A stretch of 42,814 bases of DNA. Source: Lentisphaerota bacterium (lineage in GTDB: Bacteria > Verrucomicrobiota > Lentisphaeria > Victivallales > Victivallaceae). The notes beneath the pieces are model-generated. The model had not been told where the DNA came from and made no database searches. It saw nothing but the letters and a program-made list of their open reading frames with translations. The translations under genes and the position numbers were made by a program. Positions 17,098-29,066 of the stretch are shown in pieces. Location of the stretch: positions 1 through 42,814 of the forward strand of contig SUVS01000023.1 of the NCBI GenBank assembly GCA_015061885.1, read 5' to 3'. Positions within the stretch are counted from its first letter, which is position 1, and every line of letters starts with the position of its first letter.

Positions 17098-18333
17098 TTA
17101 CTGTAAATTCATGCTTGAAAATGTCCGGACTCCCGGTTGCCCGGTTGGCACATCCAGCGGCTCCAGACGGTCAACTGTTCCCCAGCGGCGGCTGAACGGC
17201 CAGAAGATGATCGCCGGACGCCCGATGAGATTACGCCGCGGCACCGGCCCCCACACCCGGCTGTCGGCACTGAACCGGGTGTTGTCGCCCAGCATAAAGT
17301 AGTGATCCGCCGGAACAGTGTATTCTTCGCCGCTGTGACGCAGAAAATTGCTGTATCCGGGAATACTGTTGCTGTGGCCCTGATAACCGCCCTTGCCGGA
17401 ATAAAGTTTTTTCATATTGGGAGCCAGTTCATACACCGGCACAAACTTTTCCGCTCCGGCGGGTTTTACATAAAGTACATCATTTTCGATTTTCAAAGTA
17501 TCCAGCGGCAGACCGACCAGCCGCTTGATGTAATAATCGCCGCTGTCGGAGGGTTTTTCACCGCCGGGACCGACGATATTTTCGGTGGCAAAAACCATCA
17601 CATCGCCGCGTTTGGGTTCGCGGAAATGCAAGCTCAAGCGGTTGACAAACAAGTGGTCGCCATCGGATAAATAACCATCCACCGCTTTGCCGGCAAGCTG
17701 CTTGCCCGGATAAAGCTCCGCATAATCGGCAACTTTAGACGGCACTCCAGGCAGCATTGCTGAACTGCCGTCGGCAAACGGCAATATGGTGCTGTCAAAA
17801 AAGATAAATTCCTTTGCCGGATAAAGTTCATTGCCCATCTGTATTGGATTTTTCAACTCCAGCAGAGCCTTACGCGAAGCAAATAATGCGTAATTTCCTG
17901 CGGTGCCGAGTTTGCCGAACAGCTTGCTTACGCCGTCGATTTTATGAGCTTTTTCCGTATCCACAAAGTGTATGCCGTAAAGTGTCGGCTGCATGGAACT
18001 GGTCGGTATCTTGAACGGCTGAAAAAACAACGCCCTTATACCGAACGCCACCATCAATGCCACTGCCAGAATATCGAGTATTTCCCGCATGGAACTGTGC
18101 GGATTATACTTTTTCATCACAGCCGCAGCCGAGGCTTTCCACGCCTTGCAGTCATCTGCTGCCGGAGCAGTCAAAAGTTTTTCGCCGTCAGATATTACCC
18201 CGGCGATTTCCATGCGGGCACTATCTTCCAACATATCATCATCGGTATGCAAAAAGTTTTTCAGTGACGCAAGCTGTTTTTTCAACGCCTTGCGTAACTG
18301 ATGTTTATGCAATATTTTCCAATCAAAAATCAT
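17098..18333 (-). CDS. lepB: Signal peptidase I (long form)
   Basis: A 411-residue serine protease that removes signal peptides outside the inner membrane. A cytosolic N-terminal region (about 1-85) precedes one membrane helix (ILAVALMVAFGIRALFF) and the catalytic Ser of PTSSMQPT (S113 from the ATG used here). The Lys is in YYIKRLVGLPLD (K270), and the C-terminal box GDNTRFSADSRVWGPVP is complete. The Ser-Lys distance is far larger than in Escherichia coli LepB (about 55 residues) because of inserted material between boxes B and D. The ATG at 18333 is chosen because AAGG lies 9 bases upstream; a TTG at 18342 is too close to it. lepA ends 24 bases upstream. Confidence 0.93.
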   Translation of the reverse strand: MIFDWKILHKHQLRKALKKQLASLKNFLHTDDDMLEDSARMEIAGVISDGEKLLTAPAADDCKAWKASAAAVMKKYNPHSSMREILDILAVALMVAFGIRALFFQPFKIPTSSMQPTLYGIHFVDTEKAHKIDGVSKLFGKLGTAGNYALFASRKALLELKNPIQMGNELYPAKEFIFFDSTILPFADGSSAMLPGVPSKVADYAELYPGKQLAGKAVDGYLSDGDHLFVNRLSLHFREPKRGDVMVFATENIVGPGGEKPSDSGDYYIKRLVGLPLDTLKIENDVLYVKPAGAEKFVPVYELAPNMKKLYSGKGGYQGHSNSIPGYSNFLRHSGEEYTVPADHYFMLGDNTRFSADSRVWGPVPRRNLIGRPAIIFWPFSRRWGTVDRLEPLDVPTGQPGVRTFSSMNLQ

Positions 18334-18357
18334 AACCGGCAACCTTGAAAAAAGCGA

Positions 18358-20157
18358 TCAATTATCGTCATCGTTATTACGCAGAACTGCCACAAATGCT
18401 TCCTGCGGAATATTGACCTGACCGATCATCTTCATTCGCTTTTTGCCCTCTTTCTGTTTTTCCAGCAATTTGCGTTTACGGGTGATGTCGCCGCCGTAGC
18501 ATTTGGCAAGCACGTTTTTACGCAGCTGGCGGATCGTTTCGCGGGCAACGACTTTGCCGCCGATCGCCGCCTGGATGGCGATCTGGAACTGTTGGGGCGG
18601 GATCACATCTTTCAGCCGTTCGCAGATCTGACGGCCTCTGCCGTAAGCCATGTCGGCATGAACGATCGAGGCAAAAGCATCCACCGGTTCGCCGTTTACC
18701 AATATATCGAGCTTAACGAGTTTATCGGCACGGTATCCGGCGGGTTCATAGTCCATACTGCCGTAGCCGCGGGTGATGCTCTTGAGTTTGTCGTGGAAGT
18801 CGATCAATATTTCGTGCATCGGCAGTTCTGCCGTGATAATAACATGATTGGCATCTACCGAATCAGTACGCGTACAGATACCCCGTTTGCTCATTATCAG
18901 ATTCATAACATCCCCGATATAAGTATTCGGCAGCATCAATCTTGCCTGAATGAGCGGTTCTTCAATGCGGTCGATACCGCTGGGGTCAGGCAGATACACG
19001 GGGTTATCGACTTCGACCATGGAGCCGTCTTTCAGATAAACATGATAGATCACGCTGGGATAGGTGGCAATAATATCCATGTTGTATTCCCGACGCAGAC
19101 GCTCCTGAATGATCTCCATGTGCAGCAAGCCGAGGAATCCGCAGCGGAAACCGAAACCCAATGCCGCTGAACTTTCTGCCTGATAGATGAAAGCCGCGTC
19201 GTTGAGCTGCAGTTTGCTCATGGAAAACTTGAGCTGGTCGTAGTCGGCACTGTCGATGGGGTAGATGCCGCTGAACACCATCGGACGCACTTCTTTAAAT
19301 CCCGGCAAAGGTTCATCGCAAGGCTCTTTGGCAAGCGTTACCGTATCGCCGATTTTGGTATCGGATGGGCTTTTGATGTTGGGGATAAGATAGCCTACTT
19401 CGCCGGCAGAAAGGCACTCTGCGGCCCGCATTTCGGGGCTGAAAAAGCCGACTTCCTTGATTTCGCTTTCCAACCCGGTGCTGAAAAGTTTCAGCCGGTC
19501 GCCGCGTTTGAAAGATCCGGACATTACGCGGACATAGACCACCACCCCGCGATATGAATCGTATGTGGAGTCAAAAATCAATGCACTGGCATTGCCGCCG
19601 CGGTCTTTCGGCGGCGGGATACGGTCGATGACTGCCTCGAAAAGTTCCGGAACGCCTTCGCCGGTTTTGCCGGAAACAAGGAGAGCCTCTTCGCGGGGAA
19701 TGGCAAGCACTTCTTCCATCTGCTCATAGCAGAGATCCAGATTGGCCGCCGGCAGGTCGATCTTGTTTATCAACGGGATAATGTGCAGATTTTCTTTGAA
19801 CGCCAAACCTACATTGGCAACTGTTTGAGCCTGCACGCCCTGGGTGGCGTCGATCAAAAGCAACGCTCCTTCGCACGCACCGAGCGAGCGGCTGACTTCG
19901 TAATTGAAGTCAACGTGTCCGGGAGTGTCAATAAGATTGATCTGATACTCTTCGCCATCCGAACCCTTGCAATACATGCGTACCGGATGCGATTTAATGG
20001 TAATGCCGCGTTCACGCTCCAAATCCATGCCGTCAAGAAGCTGATCCTGCATTTCGCGTTTTTCGACCGTGCCGGTGTATTCCAGCAAGCGGTCGGCAAG
20101 CGTGGATTTGCCGTGGTCAATGTGGGCAATAATTGAAAAATTACGGATATGTTTCAA
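18358..20157 (-). CDS. lepA: Elongation factor 4 (ribosome back-translocase)
   Basis: A 599-residue translational GTPase. G1 [10 protein letters not shown]2 in RERGITI, G3 DTPGHVDF, G4 NKIDLP and G5 SGKTGEG are all present, followed by EF-G-like domains and the LepA C-terminal domain ([20 protein letters not shown]). Length is normal. The start codon is TTG at 20157: AGGAG lies 8 bases upstream, and the protein then begins (M)[19 protein letters not shown] exactly where the family begins. It heads a lepA-lepB-purU run, the lepA-lepB order being the same as in Escherichia coli. Confidence 0.97.
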   Translation of the reverse strand: MKHIRNFSIIAHIDHGKSTLADRLLEYTGTVEKREMQDQLLDGMDLERERGITIKSHPVRMYCKGSDGEEYQINLIDTPGHVDFNYEVSRSLGACEGALLLIDATQGVQAQTVANVGLAFKENLHIIPLINKIDLPAANLDLCYEQMEEVLAIPREEALLVSGKTGEGVPELFEAVIDRIPPPKDRGGNASALIFDSTYDSYRGVVVYVRVMSGSFKRGDRLKLFSTGLESEIKEVGFFSPEMRAAECLSAGEVGYLIPNIKSPSDTKIGDTVTLAKEPCDEPLPGFKEVRPMVFSGIYPIDSADYDQLKFSMSKLQLNDAAFIYQAESSAALGFGFRCGFLGLLHMEIIQERLRREYNMDIIATYPSVIYHVYLKDGSMVEVDNPVYLPDPSGIDRIEEPLIQARLMLPNTYIGDVMNLIMSKRGICTRTDSVDANHVIITAELPMHEILIDFHDKLKSITRGYGSMDYEPAGYRADKLVKLDILVNGEPVDAFASIVHADMAYGRGRQICERLKDVIPPQQFQIAIQAAIGGKVVARETIRQLRKNVLAKCYGGDITRKRKLLEKQKEGKKRMKMIGQVNIPQEAFVAVLRNNDDDN

Positions 20158-20202
20158 AAGTTCTACTCCTGATTTAGTACTTTAACTATAAACTTGATAT
20201 AT

Positions 20203-20230
20203 AATATAGCACTTTTTGAGAGTTTTACAA
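20203..20230 (-). promoter_or_regulatory. Predicted lepA promoter, with -35 inside a dispersed repeat
   Basis: On the - strand TTGTAA (20225-20230) and TATATT (20203-20208) are 16 bases apart. The -35 belongs to the GTAAAACTCTCAAA end module of repeat copy B, so the repeat supplies part of the promoter. Confidence 0.5.
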
Positions 20231-20378
20231 ATATTGGAAAACTATAGGAGAGTATGGGAGAGTATGGAAGAAAAATATCAGCCGCCATCTATACTGCCGC
20301 CCGTGTATGCGAAGAACATAGGCGGCAAGAATTTACCTCCCAAACATTCTCAAAATTTCTCAAATCCTCCCCATTGGG
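20216..20378. repeat. Mosaic dispersed repeat, copy B (inverted relative to copy A)
   Basis: It contains, inverted, the GTAAAACTCTCAAA module (20216-20228) and the 41-bp core (20289-20329) of the repeat at 4288-4565. Between them is a tandem GGAGAGTATG unit (about 20247-20268), and the right end ACATTCTCAAAATTTCTCAA (about 20345-20364) matches 4543-4562. The two elements differ mainly in their spacers and tandem units. Confidence 0.72.
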
Positions 20379-20421
20379 TAGAGGTGGTGCAGGTTCATCC
20401 ATTATACTGTTGTATGGAGAT

Positions 20422-20625
20422 ATGTTAAATGAAAGAGTAGCTTTGTTTTTGATTACAATATTAAGAAATGTTTGTAAAAAATACAATTATTCCAATATGT
20501 GTTCTCAAGATAAATTAAGAGCTAAAAAAATTATGTTGCCAGTAGATAAAAGTGGAAATCCTGATTGGAACTTTATGGAGCAGTTTGTAAAAGATATGCC
20601 GATTTATAACTTGATTGGCAAATAA
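20422..20625 (+). pseudogene. Relic of a restriction-modification specificity (HsdS-like) gene, C-terminal end
   Basis: A 67-residue frame, visibly more AT-rich than its surroundings, ends in KIMLPVDKSGNPDWNFMEQF. This resembles the C-terminal block of type I and related restriction specificity proteins (..LPVDK.G.PDW.FME.YIK..), preceded by KKYNYS and a KLRAKKI-like DNA-contact helix. The whole N-terminal part is missing and no methylase or nuclease gene is near. GGAG precedes the ATG, so a short peptide could still be made. It abuts repeat copy B, suggesting rearrangement at the repeat. Assignment is from memory of the motif. Confidence 0.6.
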
Positions 20626-20691
20626 AACCTTAAAAAATCCCTTGAAAGACTTGTATTTTCTCTCAATGGATGCTATTTCATAAACACAGTT

Positions 20692-20842
20692 CTATTGTGC
20701 GGTAGTCACGAGAAGCTCAATTAAGGTGAAGCTGTACAGCTTCACCTGCCGATAAGGCAGGTGAATAACCTCCCTTCGTAGCTTCGTTTTTTTCAGAATA
20801 CCTCTCCGGTAATTCAATGAGTGTGAATTTTCTGTTTTGCAT
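20692..20842 (-). pseudogene. Relic of a type II secretion/pilin-like (prepilin N-terminal) gene
   Basis: Just after lacZ, AGGAGG (about 20853-20858) serves the ATG at 20842. A 41-residue frame follows, MQNRKFTLIELPERYSEKNE and on, stopping at 20717: it has the prepilin cleavage motif FTLIEL but loses the hydrophobic helix. In the overlapping +1 frame the same DNA reads LPYRQVKLYSFTLIELLV before a stop at 20692, a second, better prepilin motif. Intact members continue VVIAIIAILA; here that is cut. It looks like a broken pseudopilin gene, formerly the lacZ operon's last gene. Such pseudopilins are very numerous in Victivallales. Confidence 0.68.
20724..20763. repeat. Perfect 24-bp palindrome overlapping a second hairpin
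   Basis: Bases 20724-20747 are an exact 24-bp palindrome centred on TGTACA, with arms AGGTGAAGCTGT. Its right end also forms CACCTGCC/GGCAGGTG (20743-20750, 20756-20763), so the two structures are mutually exclusive. On the - strand this DNA encodes the RQVKLYSFT part of the prepilin relic. No T tract follows, so it is not a normal terminator. Confidence 0.8.
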
Positions 20843-20861
20843 TTTGTTTGCTCCTCCTGGG

Positions 20862-23963
<3,102 letters not shown>

Positions 23964-23990
23964 CTATGTTGATTTGAATATTGATAATAT

Positions 23991-24043
23991 TTGGTTATAG
24001 TATATACCAACATTTGTTATAAGTCAATCTGTTTTTTGGTATA
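23991..24043. promoter_or_regulatory. lacZ promoter with repeated TTGGTATA half-sites (likely AraC-type operator)
   Basis: On the - strand TTGACT (24022-24027) and TATACT (23999-24004) are 17 bases apart, a strong lacZ promoter. The motif TTGGTATA occurs at 24036-24043 and inverted at 24003-24010 (inside the promoter spacer). Near matches are TTGGTTATA (23991) and TTTGGTAAT at the regulator's start (24057). This layout suits binding by the divergent AraC-family protein. Confidence 0.55.
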
Positions 24044-24050
24044 AATAAAT

Positions 24051-24947
24051 ATGATATTTGGTAATTGGGGAGATTCCAGGTTTTTTCCGGTGGAATATCC
24101 GGAACTGCCGCCCTTGCAGAACATAGACCGCATACAAGTATTGCGAACTGGCGGCAATCAGGTAACCGGCGAAGTTCTGGGGGCGGGCTTTCTGCGGAAA
24201 AATATTTATAGAGACCGGGTGGACTGGCGTTATCCGAATTTTGTGCTGGTGATCGTTTTGCAGGGCAGCGGCAAATATGTGGCAAACGGCAACAGTGTTT
24301 ATGCTCTGCACCGGGGCAGTGCATTTATAAGGCTTCCTAATATAGAACACTCCAATTTTGTCGATCCGCAATCCGGTTATCTGGAGTGCTATCTGGAGAT
24401 CGGGCCGCAGCTTTATCAGGCGTTGAGCAGTTTAAAGCTGCTTGAGCTGACCACTCCGGTAAATACTCTGCCTGAACAATATATAGAGTCAGCGGCACAA
24501 AAAGTGTGGCAGCTGGGCTGGAAGTTGACTCACTCCCCGGAAGAAAATTTTTCCAACTGCGTAACAGATATGATAAAATTGCTCGACGAAATAAAAGAGA
24601 AAAGTTTTTCTGAAAATCCCGGTTGTAAATATCAGGATCTGATCGACAAAGCCTGCCGGGAACTGGGGAAGGATTTTGCCAAAGATTTTTCGGTGCAGAA
24701 GTTCTGCCGCAAACACGCAATAGGTTACGAAAATTTCCGGAAACTTTTTAAAGCAGGAACCGGCATGTCCCCCTGGACTTACCGGATAATCTGCAAACTG
24801 GAAAGTGCTGCCGTGATGCTCCGCGGCGAAAATCTGACGATAAAAGAGATAGCCGGTCAGCTTGGTTATAACAATGCCTACGAGTTTTCGGCTCAATTCA
24901 AAAAAAAATTCGGCATATCCCCCGGCAAATACCGCAATCAGAGATAA
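24051..24947 (+). CDS. AraC-family transcriptional regulator (likely lacZ regulator)
   Basis: 298 residues. An N-terminal cupin-like sensor (about 35-140, with LVIVLQGSGKYVANG and LHRGSAFIRLPN) is followed by a C-terminal double helix-turn-helix (about 200-298). The latter has the diagnostic second-helix block LTIKEIAGQLGYNNAYEFSAQFKKKFGISPGKYR. It is divergent from lacZ with 96 bases between, so it probably controls lacZ in response to a galactoside or related sugar. No good Shine-Dalgarno precedes the ATG at 24051; the start is the first in-frame ATG after a stop. Confidence 0.88.
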   Translation: MIFGNWGDSRFFPVEYPELPPLQNIDRIQVLRTGGNQVTGEVLGAGFLRKNIYRDRVDWRYPNFVLVIVLQGSGKYVANGNSVYALHRGSAFIRLPNIEHSNFVDPQSGYLECYLEIGPQLYQALSSLKLLELTTPVNTLPEQYIESAAQKVWQLGWKLTHSPEENFSNCVTDMIKLLDEIKEKSFSENPGCKYQDLIDKACRELGKDFAKDFSVQKFCRKHAIGYENFRKLFKAGTGMSPWTYRIICKLESAAVMLRGENLTIKEIAGQLGYNNAYEFSAQFKKKFGISPGKYRNQR

Positions 24948-24995
24948 CATAATCGCCATTACAACAGTGTAATATGCAATCCGAAGAGTACCGAT

Positions 24996-25601
24996 TCATT
25001 CCCGGCTCATATCACAATTTATCAGCGGCATCCAGGGAATGTATGACTTGGGGTTGTAATTCAGCAAGCCGAGCTGAAAAATCGCACCTTTACTGAAATT
25101 GAACAGTCCGATTTGACACTCATTGGAAAAATTCAACAGGCCGCAAAACAAAAAATCCGCAATGTTCACTCCGCATAATTGCCAGCGTTCATTGGCTTTA
25201 TCGACCTCTTCCCCGGCAAAACTGTGATTGCTTATACCCAACTGTAAACCATAACACTTTTTGCTGAAATTGGTCAAGCCCCAGGAAATACCGTAATTAT
25301 TATCGGTTGCCGAACCCAGAAAGAACGGATTGATTTGGATACCGTAATTATTCTGCAAAGTGTTGACCACTCCGGCAACAGAAAACACCGCTGATTTCTG
25401 TTGCAGAGAGAAAATCCCCAACGCCAAAACGGTATCGGACTTTTCATCCAGCAGTTTGGCATTGTCATTAACAAATCCCACATCAATTTGCAGCGGAAAA
25501 AATCCGCAACCTGAAATAAGCCCAGAGTCATTAAAATCTCCGGCAGACAGTGTTGAGATGATCCCAATTACAACCGAAAGTACAGCTAAATATTTTTTCA
25601 T
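24996..25601 (-). CDS. Secreted surface repeat protein (LA_2272-like)
   Basis: About 201 residues with a signal peptide (MKKYLAVLSVVIGIISTLSAG, cleavage near SAG). The mature part carries degenerate repeats of the form G-L-x-N-F-S: WGLTNFSKKCYGLQLGISN, CGLLNFSNECQIGLFNFS, QLGLLNYNP. This pattern is typical of LA_2272-type surface repeat proteins, whose function is unknown. It is probably a small beta-rich envelope protein. The ATG at 25601 is preferred over 25607 because GGA falls six bases before it, and it gives a clean signal peptide. Confidence 0.62.
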   Translation of the reverse strand: MKKYLAVLSVVIGIISTLSAGDFNDSGLISGCGFFPLQIDVGFVNDNAKLLDEKSDTVLALGIFSLQQKSAVFSVAGVVNTLQNNYGIQINPFFLGSATDNNYGISWGLTNFSKKCYGLQLGISNHSFAGEEVDKANERWQLCGVNIADFLFCGLLNFSNECQIGLFNFSKGAIFQLGLLNYNPKSYIPWMPLINCDMSRE

Positions 25602-25607
25602 ATTCAT

Positions 25608-25878
25608 TCCATATCTGAATTCAAGGTAACATAAAACAGCTTTTTACCGGGCAAAGACAAATTGACCTTCACGGTTTTTCAAGTGCTATGGTTATTAAGC
25701 TATCTGTTGAAAATGACTCAAAGCACAAAGAAATATATCACATCAAGCAACATTTTTCAATTCTGCAAATAAAAAAACTGTATTGTTGATAACAACAAAC
25801 GAAATAGATGCAACTACACCAATATGTCGCACCTATTGAAAATATTCATAAAATATTTTTCTGACAATGATTATGAAT
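25608..25878. other. AT-rich intergenic stretch between divergent genes
   Basis: It holds the leader of the surface repeat gene (-) and the upstream region of the lipoprotein operon (+). AT-rich, with TTGTTGATAACAACAA (25784-25799), an imperfect palindrome that could be an operator. No gene supported. Confidence 0.4.
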
Positions 25879-25907
25879 TTGCATTGTTGGAATTAAAGTG
25901 CTATTTT
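25879..25907 (+). promoter_or_regulatory. Predicted promoter of the lipoprotein operon
   Basis: TTGCAT (25879-25884) and TATTTT (25902-25907) with a 17-base spacer, about 82 bases before the ATG at 25989. Confidence 0.5.
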
Positions 25908-25988
25908 ATCTATATGTGGGGGATTTTTATGTTTTTTCTCTCATTGATTTTACTGTATTTTTCAACCCATTTAACCAAAGGCAAAAAT

Positions 25989-27170
25989 ATGAAAAAAAAC
26001 TTCTGTCTGGGAGCAGCCGTTCTTTTCGGTTGCTCGGTATGTTTTTTGAGTGGTTGTGTTTCTGCACCGCCCCCCAAACCCTCTCCGGAAATCGACCTTG
26101 ATGCCAATCCTCTGAAAGGGGGAATATCCAGTGCTGATATAAGGACTGTGGCATCGCAAATGTGTCCGTCTATCCTTGCTGTGCCGGAAATCAGCGGCAC
26201 CCCTGATTTGGTCAGAATCAAGATCGCCGGTTTTACCAATAAAAGCCGTTTCTTCATTAATAGCGATTTGTTTATGAAACGCCTTACGGCGGAACTGAAC
26301 AGATATGGCCGCAACAAGGTGCGTTTCCTCAATAACAATGCCAGAGTTCAAGCCAACCGCCATGCTGTGTTGAAAGATCGTCAGTCGGAAATGATAATGA
26401 CGAACTTGAAAAACATTGCCGCTGAAATGGCTGCCTCCCCGGTCGCCAAACAGGCAAAACCGATTAAAGTTGCAGTTATTCCGGTACTTAACACCAATCT
26501 GGTCAATATGAATGCCGACAGCTTTGCCGCTATGCTCCGGGCTGAAGTTGTCAATGCCGCCGGAGGAAAGATTCAGTTCCTGATGCCGGGCGTTACCGAA
26601 GGTGCTGATTATTACCTGACCGGTCAGTTTATTCCCGAAACCATGAAAACTGAAGGCATCATCAACCTTGCCAACTACATCGAAGTTGTCGATGCCCGGG
26701 TAAAAGCCGGCAAGTCAATGTATATTGCATCCGAGGCTCCCAATGCGATGAACCCCACTCAAATCAATACGGTTCAAACCGGAGCAAATTCTTCCGTAAC
26801 CACAGTTACACCCGCTTCTAAAAATCTGGTTGTTTACGAAAATCACCTCAAGCAAATACTCAACGACCCGGCAATGCGTGCCAATCCCAATGTCAACAAG
26901 CGTTTGAATGTTATGTTGGTTGATGCTAAAAACAAAGTATCAGTGTTTGAAAAAATGATTTTGCTTGATCGCAAATTCAGCGACAACAGCGGAGCTGCCA
27001 AATATATCATCTCCGGCGAAATCAACGGTATGCATCAGCGTCGAAATGGTACTAATGTAGATTATTTGCTTATTACAATGCAGCTCACCGACCCGGAAAG
27101 CAACGAAACGATTTGGGAAGATATTTACGAAGTAAAACGCCTCACAGATGGTGGTATTGTTTATAAATAA
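25989..27170 (+). CDS. LpoB-like lipoprotein (penicillin-binding protein activator family)
   Basis: 393 residues. Lipoprotein signal with lipobox LSGC (C23). Residues about 45-120 match the LpoB/YcfM fold: SADIRTVASQMCPSILAVPE, then RIKIAGFTNKSRFFINSDLF and LTAELNRYGRNKVRFLNNN. A second, related block is at about 155-370 (IKVAVIPVLNTNLVNMNADSFA..LRAEV, then KYIISGEINGMHQRR..), so it is about twice the length of LpoB and probably a duplication. LpoB activates PBP1B in Escherichia coli; whether this protein does so is unknown. AAAGG precedes the ATG at 25989; an upstream ATG at 25930 has GGGGGA before it but would spoil the lipoprotein signal. First of four lipoprotein genes. Confidence 0.72.
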   Translation: MKKNFCLGAAVLFGCSVCFLSGCVSAPPPKPSPEIDLDANPLKGGISSADIRTVASQMCPSILAVPEISGTPDLVRIKIAGFTNKSRFFINSDLFMKRLTAELNRYGRNKVRFLNNNARVQANRHAVLKDRQSEMIMTNLKNIAAEMAASPVAKQAKPIKVAVIPVLNTNLVNMNADSFAAMLRAEVVNAAGGKIQFLMPGVTEGADYYLTGQFIPETMKTEGIINLANYIEVVDARVKAGKSMYIASEAPNAMNPTQINTVQTGANSSVTTVTPASKNLVVYENHLKQILNDPAMRANPNVNKRLNVMLVDAKNKVSVFEKMILLDRKFSDNSGAAKYIISGEINGMHQRRNGTNVDYLLITMQLTDPESNETIWEDIYEVKRLTDGGIVYK

Positions 27171-27188
27171 TTTTAAGGAATCAAAGAT

Positions 27189-27656
27189 ATGAAAATTGTA
27201 TCATCTGTACTTTTAGTTTGTGCTGCCGTAATTTTTTGCAGCTGCCGTCCGGTACACGAAGTTCCCCGTCCCGATATTGACAAAATCAGTGCCGAAGGTT
27301 CTGTGGTATTCACCCGCCCGGCACAATTCACTCCGTTTTTCGGTACATATTCGTTGAGTGCATTTATCGAAATCGTTTACGAACAGGCTTACCGCAACGA
27401 AGCCGGACAGCTTGTTGTGGAAGTTGGTATCCGCAACCGCGGACCGGTCAGCTGGACAGACTGGCATCGCAAAGCTCCGCAACAGTTGACTTTGAACACC
27501 CGTTGCAACTTTTACCGGGGTAACCGGGTGGCTTCGCCGATGGTGTATTCAACCAACCGGCAGAAAGTCGTGATCCGTCGTGGCGAAACTTATGCCTACA
27601 AGGTTGTCTGCCCCGTTCAGGATGCCCAGAATTATCAAGTTGTATTGGGAGACTGA
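27189..27656 (+). CDS. Small lipoprotein (YcfL-like)
   Basis: 155 residues with a lipoprotein signal ending FCSC (C19). The mature part is a single predicted beta-sandwich with LVVEVGIRNRGPVSW and QKVVIRRGETYAYKVVCP, similar in style to YcfL/DUF1425 proteins encoded beside LpoB; this is a tentative match. AAGGAA precedes the ATG. It follows the LpoB-like gene by 18 bases and precedes the next gene by 6. Confidence 0.65.
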   Translation: MKIVSSVLLVCAAVIFCSCRPVHEVPRPDIDKISAEGSVVFTRPAQFTPFFGTYSLSAFIEIVYEQAYRNEAGQLVVEVGIRNRGPVSWTDWHRKAPQQLTLNTRCNFYRGNRVASPMVYSTNRQKVVIRRGETYAYKVVCPVQDAQNYQVVLGD

Positions 27657-27662
27657 TACAAG

Positions 27663-29066
27663 ATGAAAATCAGGGGATCTTGGCTATTGGGAGTATTGGC
27701 TGCAGTGTTGTTGACTGCAGGATGCTCTTCGTACGAAGGGGATTTTGTTTATAAGTCAGAAGCAGAACTTGCGGAGATGGAAAAACTCAACGAATCCGCT
27801 CATAATGCGTTTCTGCAGAATGATTTTTCCACCGCGACAGATCTGTTGCAGACTCTTACTAAAGAACGCACAGTCAGTCGTCCGCTTTATCAGATGGAGC
27901 TGCTTTCGGTGTTGTTGATGAACAATCAGCACAAAGAAGCACATGATTTGATGGTCAGTCTGCATGAAGATTTGGAAACACTTTTTGATACCAAGCTGGA
28001 GGAAAAAGCCTTAAGTGTCTGGCATGGTGAAATAAATAAAGTGTTCAAAGGCGATGCTTACGAACGTTCTACATTCTATGCTTTCATGGCAATGTCGTTT
28101 ATCCGCGAACAGAAATATGAAGATGCCATCCGTTGCGTAAAGAACGGTTTGCTGGCAGATGCGGACTCCAATAAGGAAGAAGCAATCAACGACTATGCTC
28201 TCTTGCATTATCTGGGGTATCTTGCCGCTAAAAAAATGAATGATACTGCCGAAGCTAAAGAATATTGGCGTGGTTTGCACGCCGCTCTGGCATCCCGCGG
28301 TATCGTTTTGCATGATAAAAACGGCAAAGTTATTGACGGTAACTGTTTTGAACAGTTGCAAAAACGCAATCCGAATGTGCTGCTGGTAGTGTGGGCGGGG
28401 TTGCCGCCGACCGTGATGTGTACCGGCGAATATAAGGAAATCCGCTCGATCATCCGCGGAGTCAACCACTTTGACGCCATGGCAATAGCAGTCGGCAACG
28501 GTCAGAATATTTTCATGCCCAACAATCTTGCTGATATTGACTATCAGGCGACCAGCCGCGGCGGGCGTTTGATGGACAATGTACTTGCCGATAAGGCGAC
28601 CGCCAAGAAGACCATGGAGGTATCGCGCAATTTGTTTTTTGTTGCCGGAACCGTCCTGATTACTGTTGGTGCCCGTATGCCACCACCCTCAAGTTTGGCA
28701 ATAATGGGAGCCGGACTCGGCTGTTATGTCGTCGGCGGAACGGTGTGGGTCATCGGTGCAATGATAAATCCGACCGCTGACGGCAGATATTGGCATAATT
28801 TGCCGGGCCAGTTATATATAGTGCCGTTGGAACTGCCTCCGGGCGAACACGAAGTGCGTATCAGCGGGTTTTACCGGGCAGACCTGGCGGCAAACAATGT
28901 ATTCAAAATACAGGTTCCTGATAACAACAGTATGAATATTGTGCATCTGCCGATGATGCAGCAAGGCATGACGGCTGTTCAGAATGCGGCTCAAAAAATC
29001 ATCGAAGAGCGTACTGAAATAATCAACCGTGCCGCTTATCAGCGTATGGCAAAGGAGATCAAATAA
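27663..29066 (+). CDS. Lipoprotein with TPR-like repeats and a glycine-rich hydrophobic segment
   Basis: 467 residues. Lipobox TAGC (C20). Residues about 35-210 are helical and TPR-like (AHNAFLQNDFSTATDLLQTL; FYAFMAMSFIREQKYEDAIR; YLGYLAAKKMNDTAEAKEYW). Residues about 320-370 form a hydrophobic glycine-rich stretch (VAGTVLITVGARMPPPSSLA, IMGAGLGCYVVGGTVWVIGA) that could be membrane-embedded. This plan resembles COG3014 proteins found with LpoB and YcfL in vibrios, as far as I recall. Its stop overlaps the next start by one base (TAATG). Function unknown, presumably the scaffold of an envelope lipoprotein complex. Confidence 0.68.
   Translation: MKIRGSWLLGVLAAVLLTAGCSSYEGDFVYKSEAELAEMEKLNESAHNAFLQNDFSTATDLLQTLTKERTVSRPLYQMELLSVLLMNNQHKEAHDLMVSLHEDLETLFDTKLEEKALSVWHGEINKVFKGDAYERSTFYAFMAMSFIREQKYEDAIRCVKNGLLADADSNKEEAINDYALLHYLGYLAAKKMNDTAEAKEYWRGLHAALASRGIVLHDKNGKVIDGNCFEQLQKRNPNVLLVVWAGLPPTVMCTGEYKEIRSIIRGVNHFDAMAIAVGNGQNIFMPNNLADIDYQATSRGGRLMDNVLADKATAKKTMEVSRNLFFVAGTVLITVGARMPPPSSLAIMGAGLGCYVVGGTVWVIGAMINPTADGRYWHNLPGQLYIVPLELPPGEHEVRISGFYRADLAANNVFKIQVPDNNSMNIVHLPMMQQGMTAVQNAAQKIIEERTEIINRAAYQRMAKEIK

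Noticed and set aside
25824-25988. Longer start of the LpoB-like gene
   Set aside because: It overlaps the predicted promoter and would bury the lipoprotein signal; the ATG at 25989 gives a normal lipobox at residue 23.
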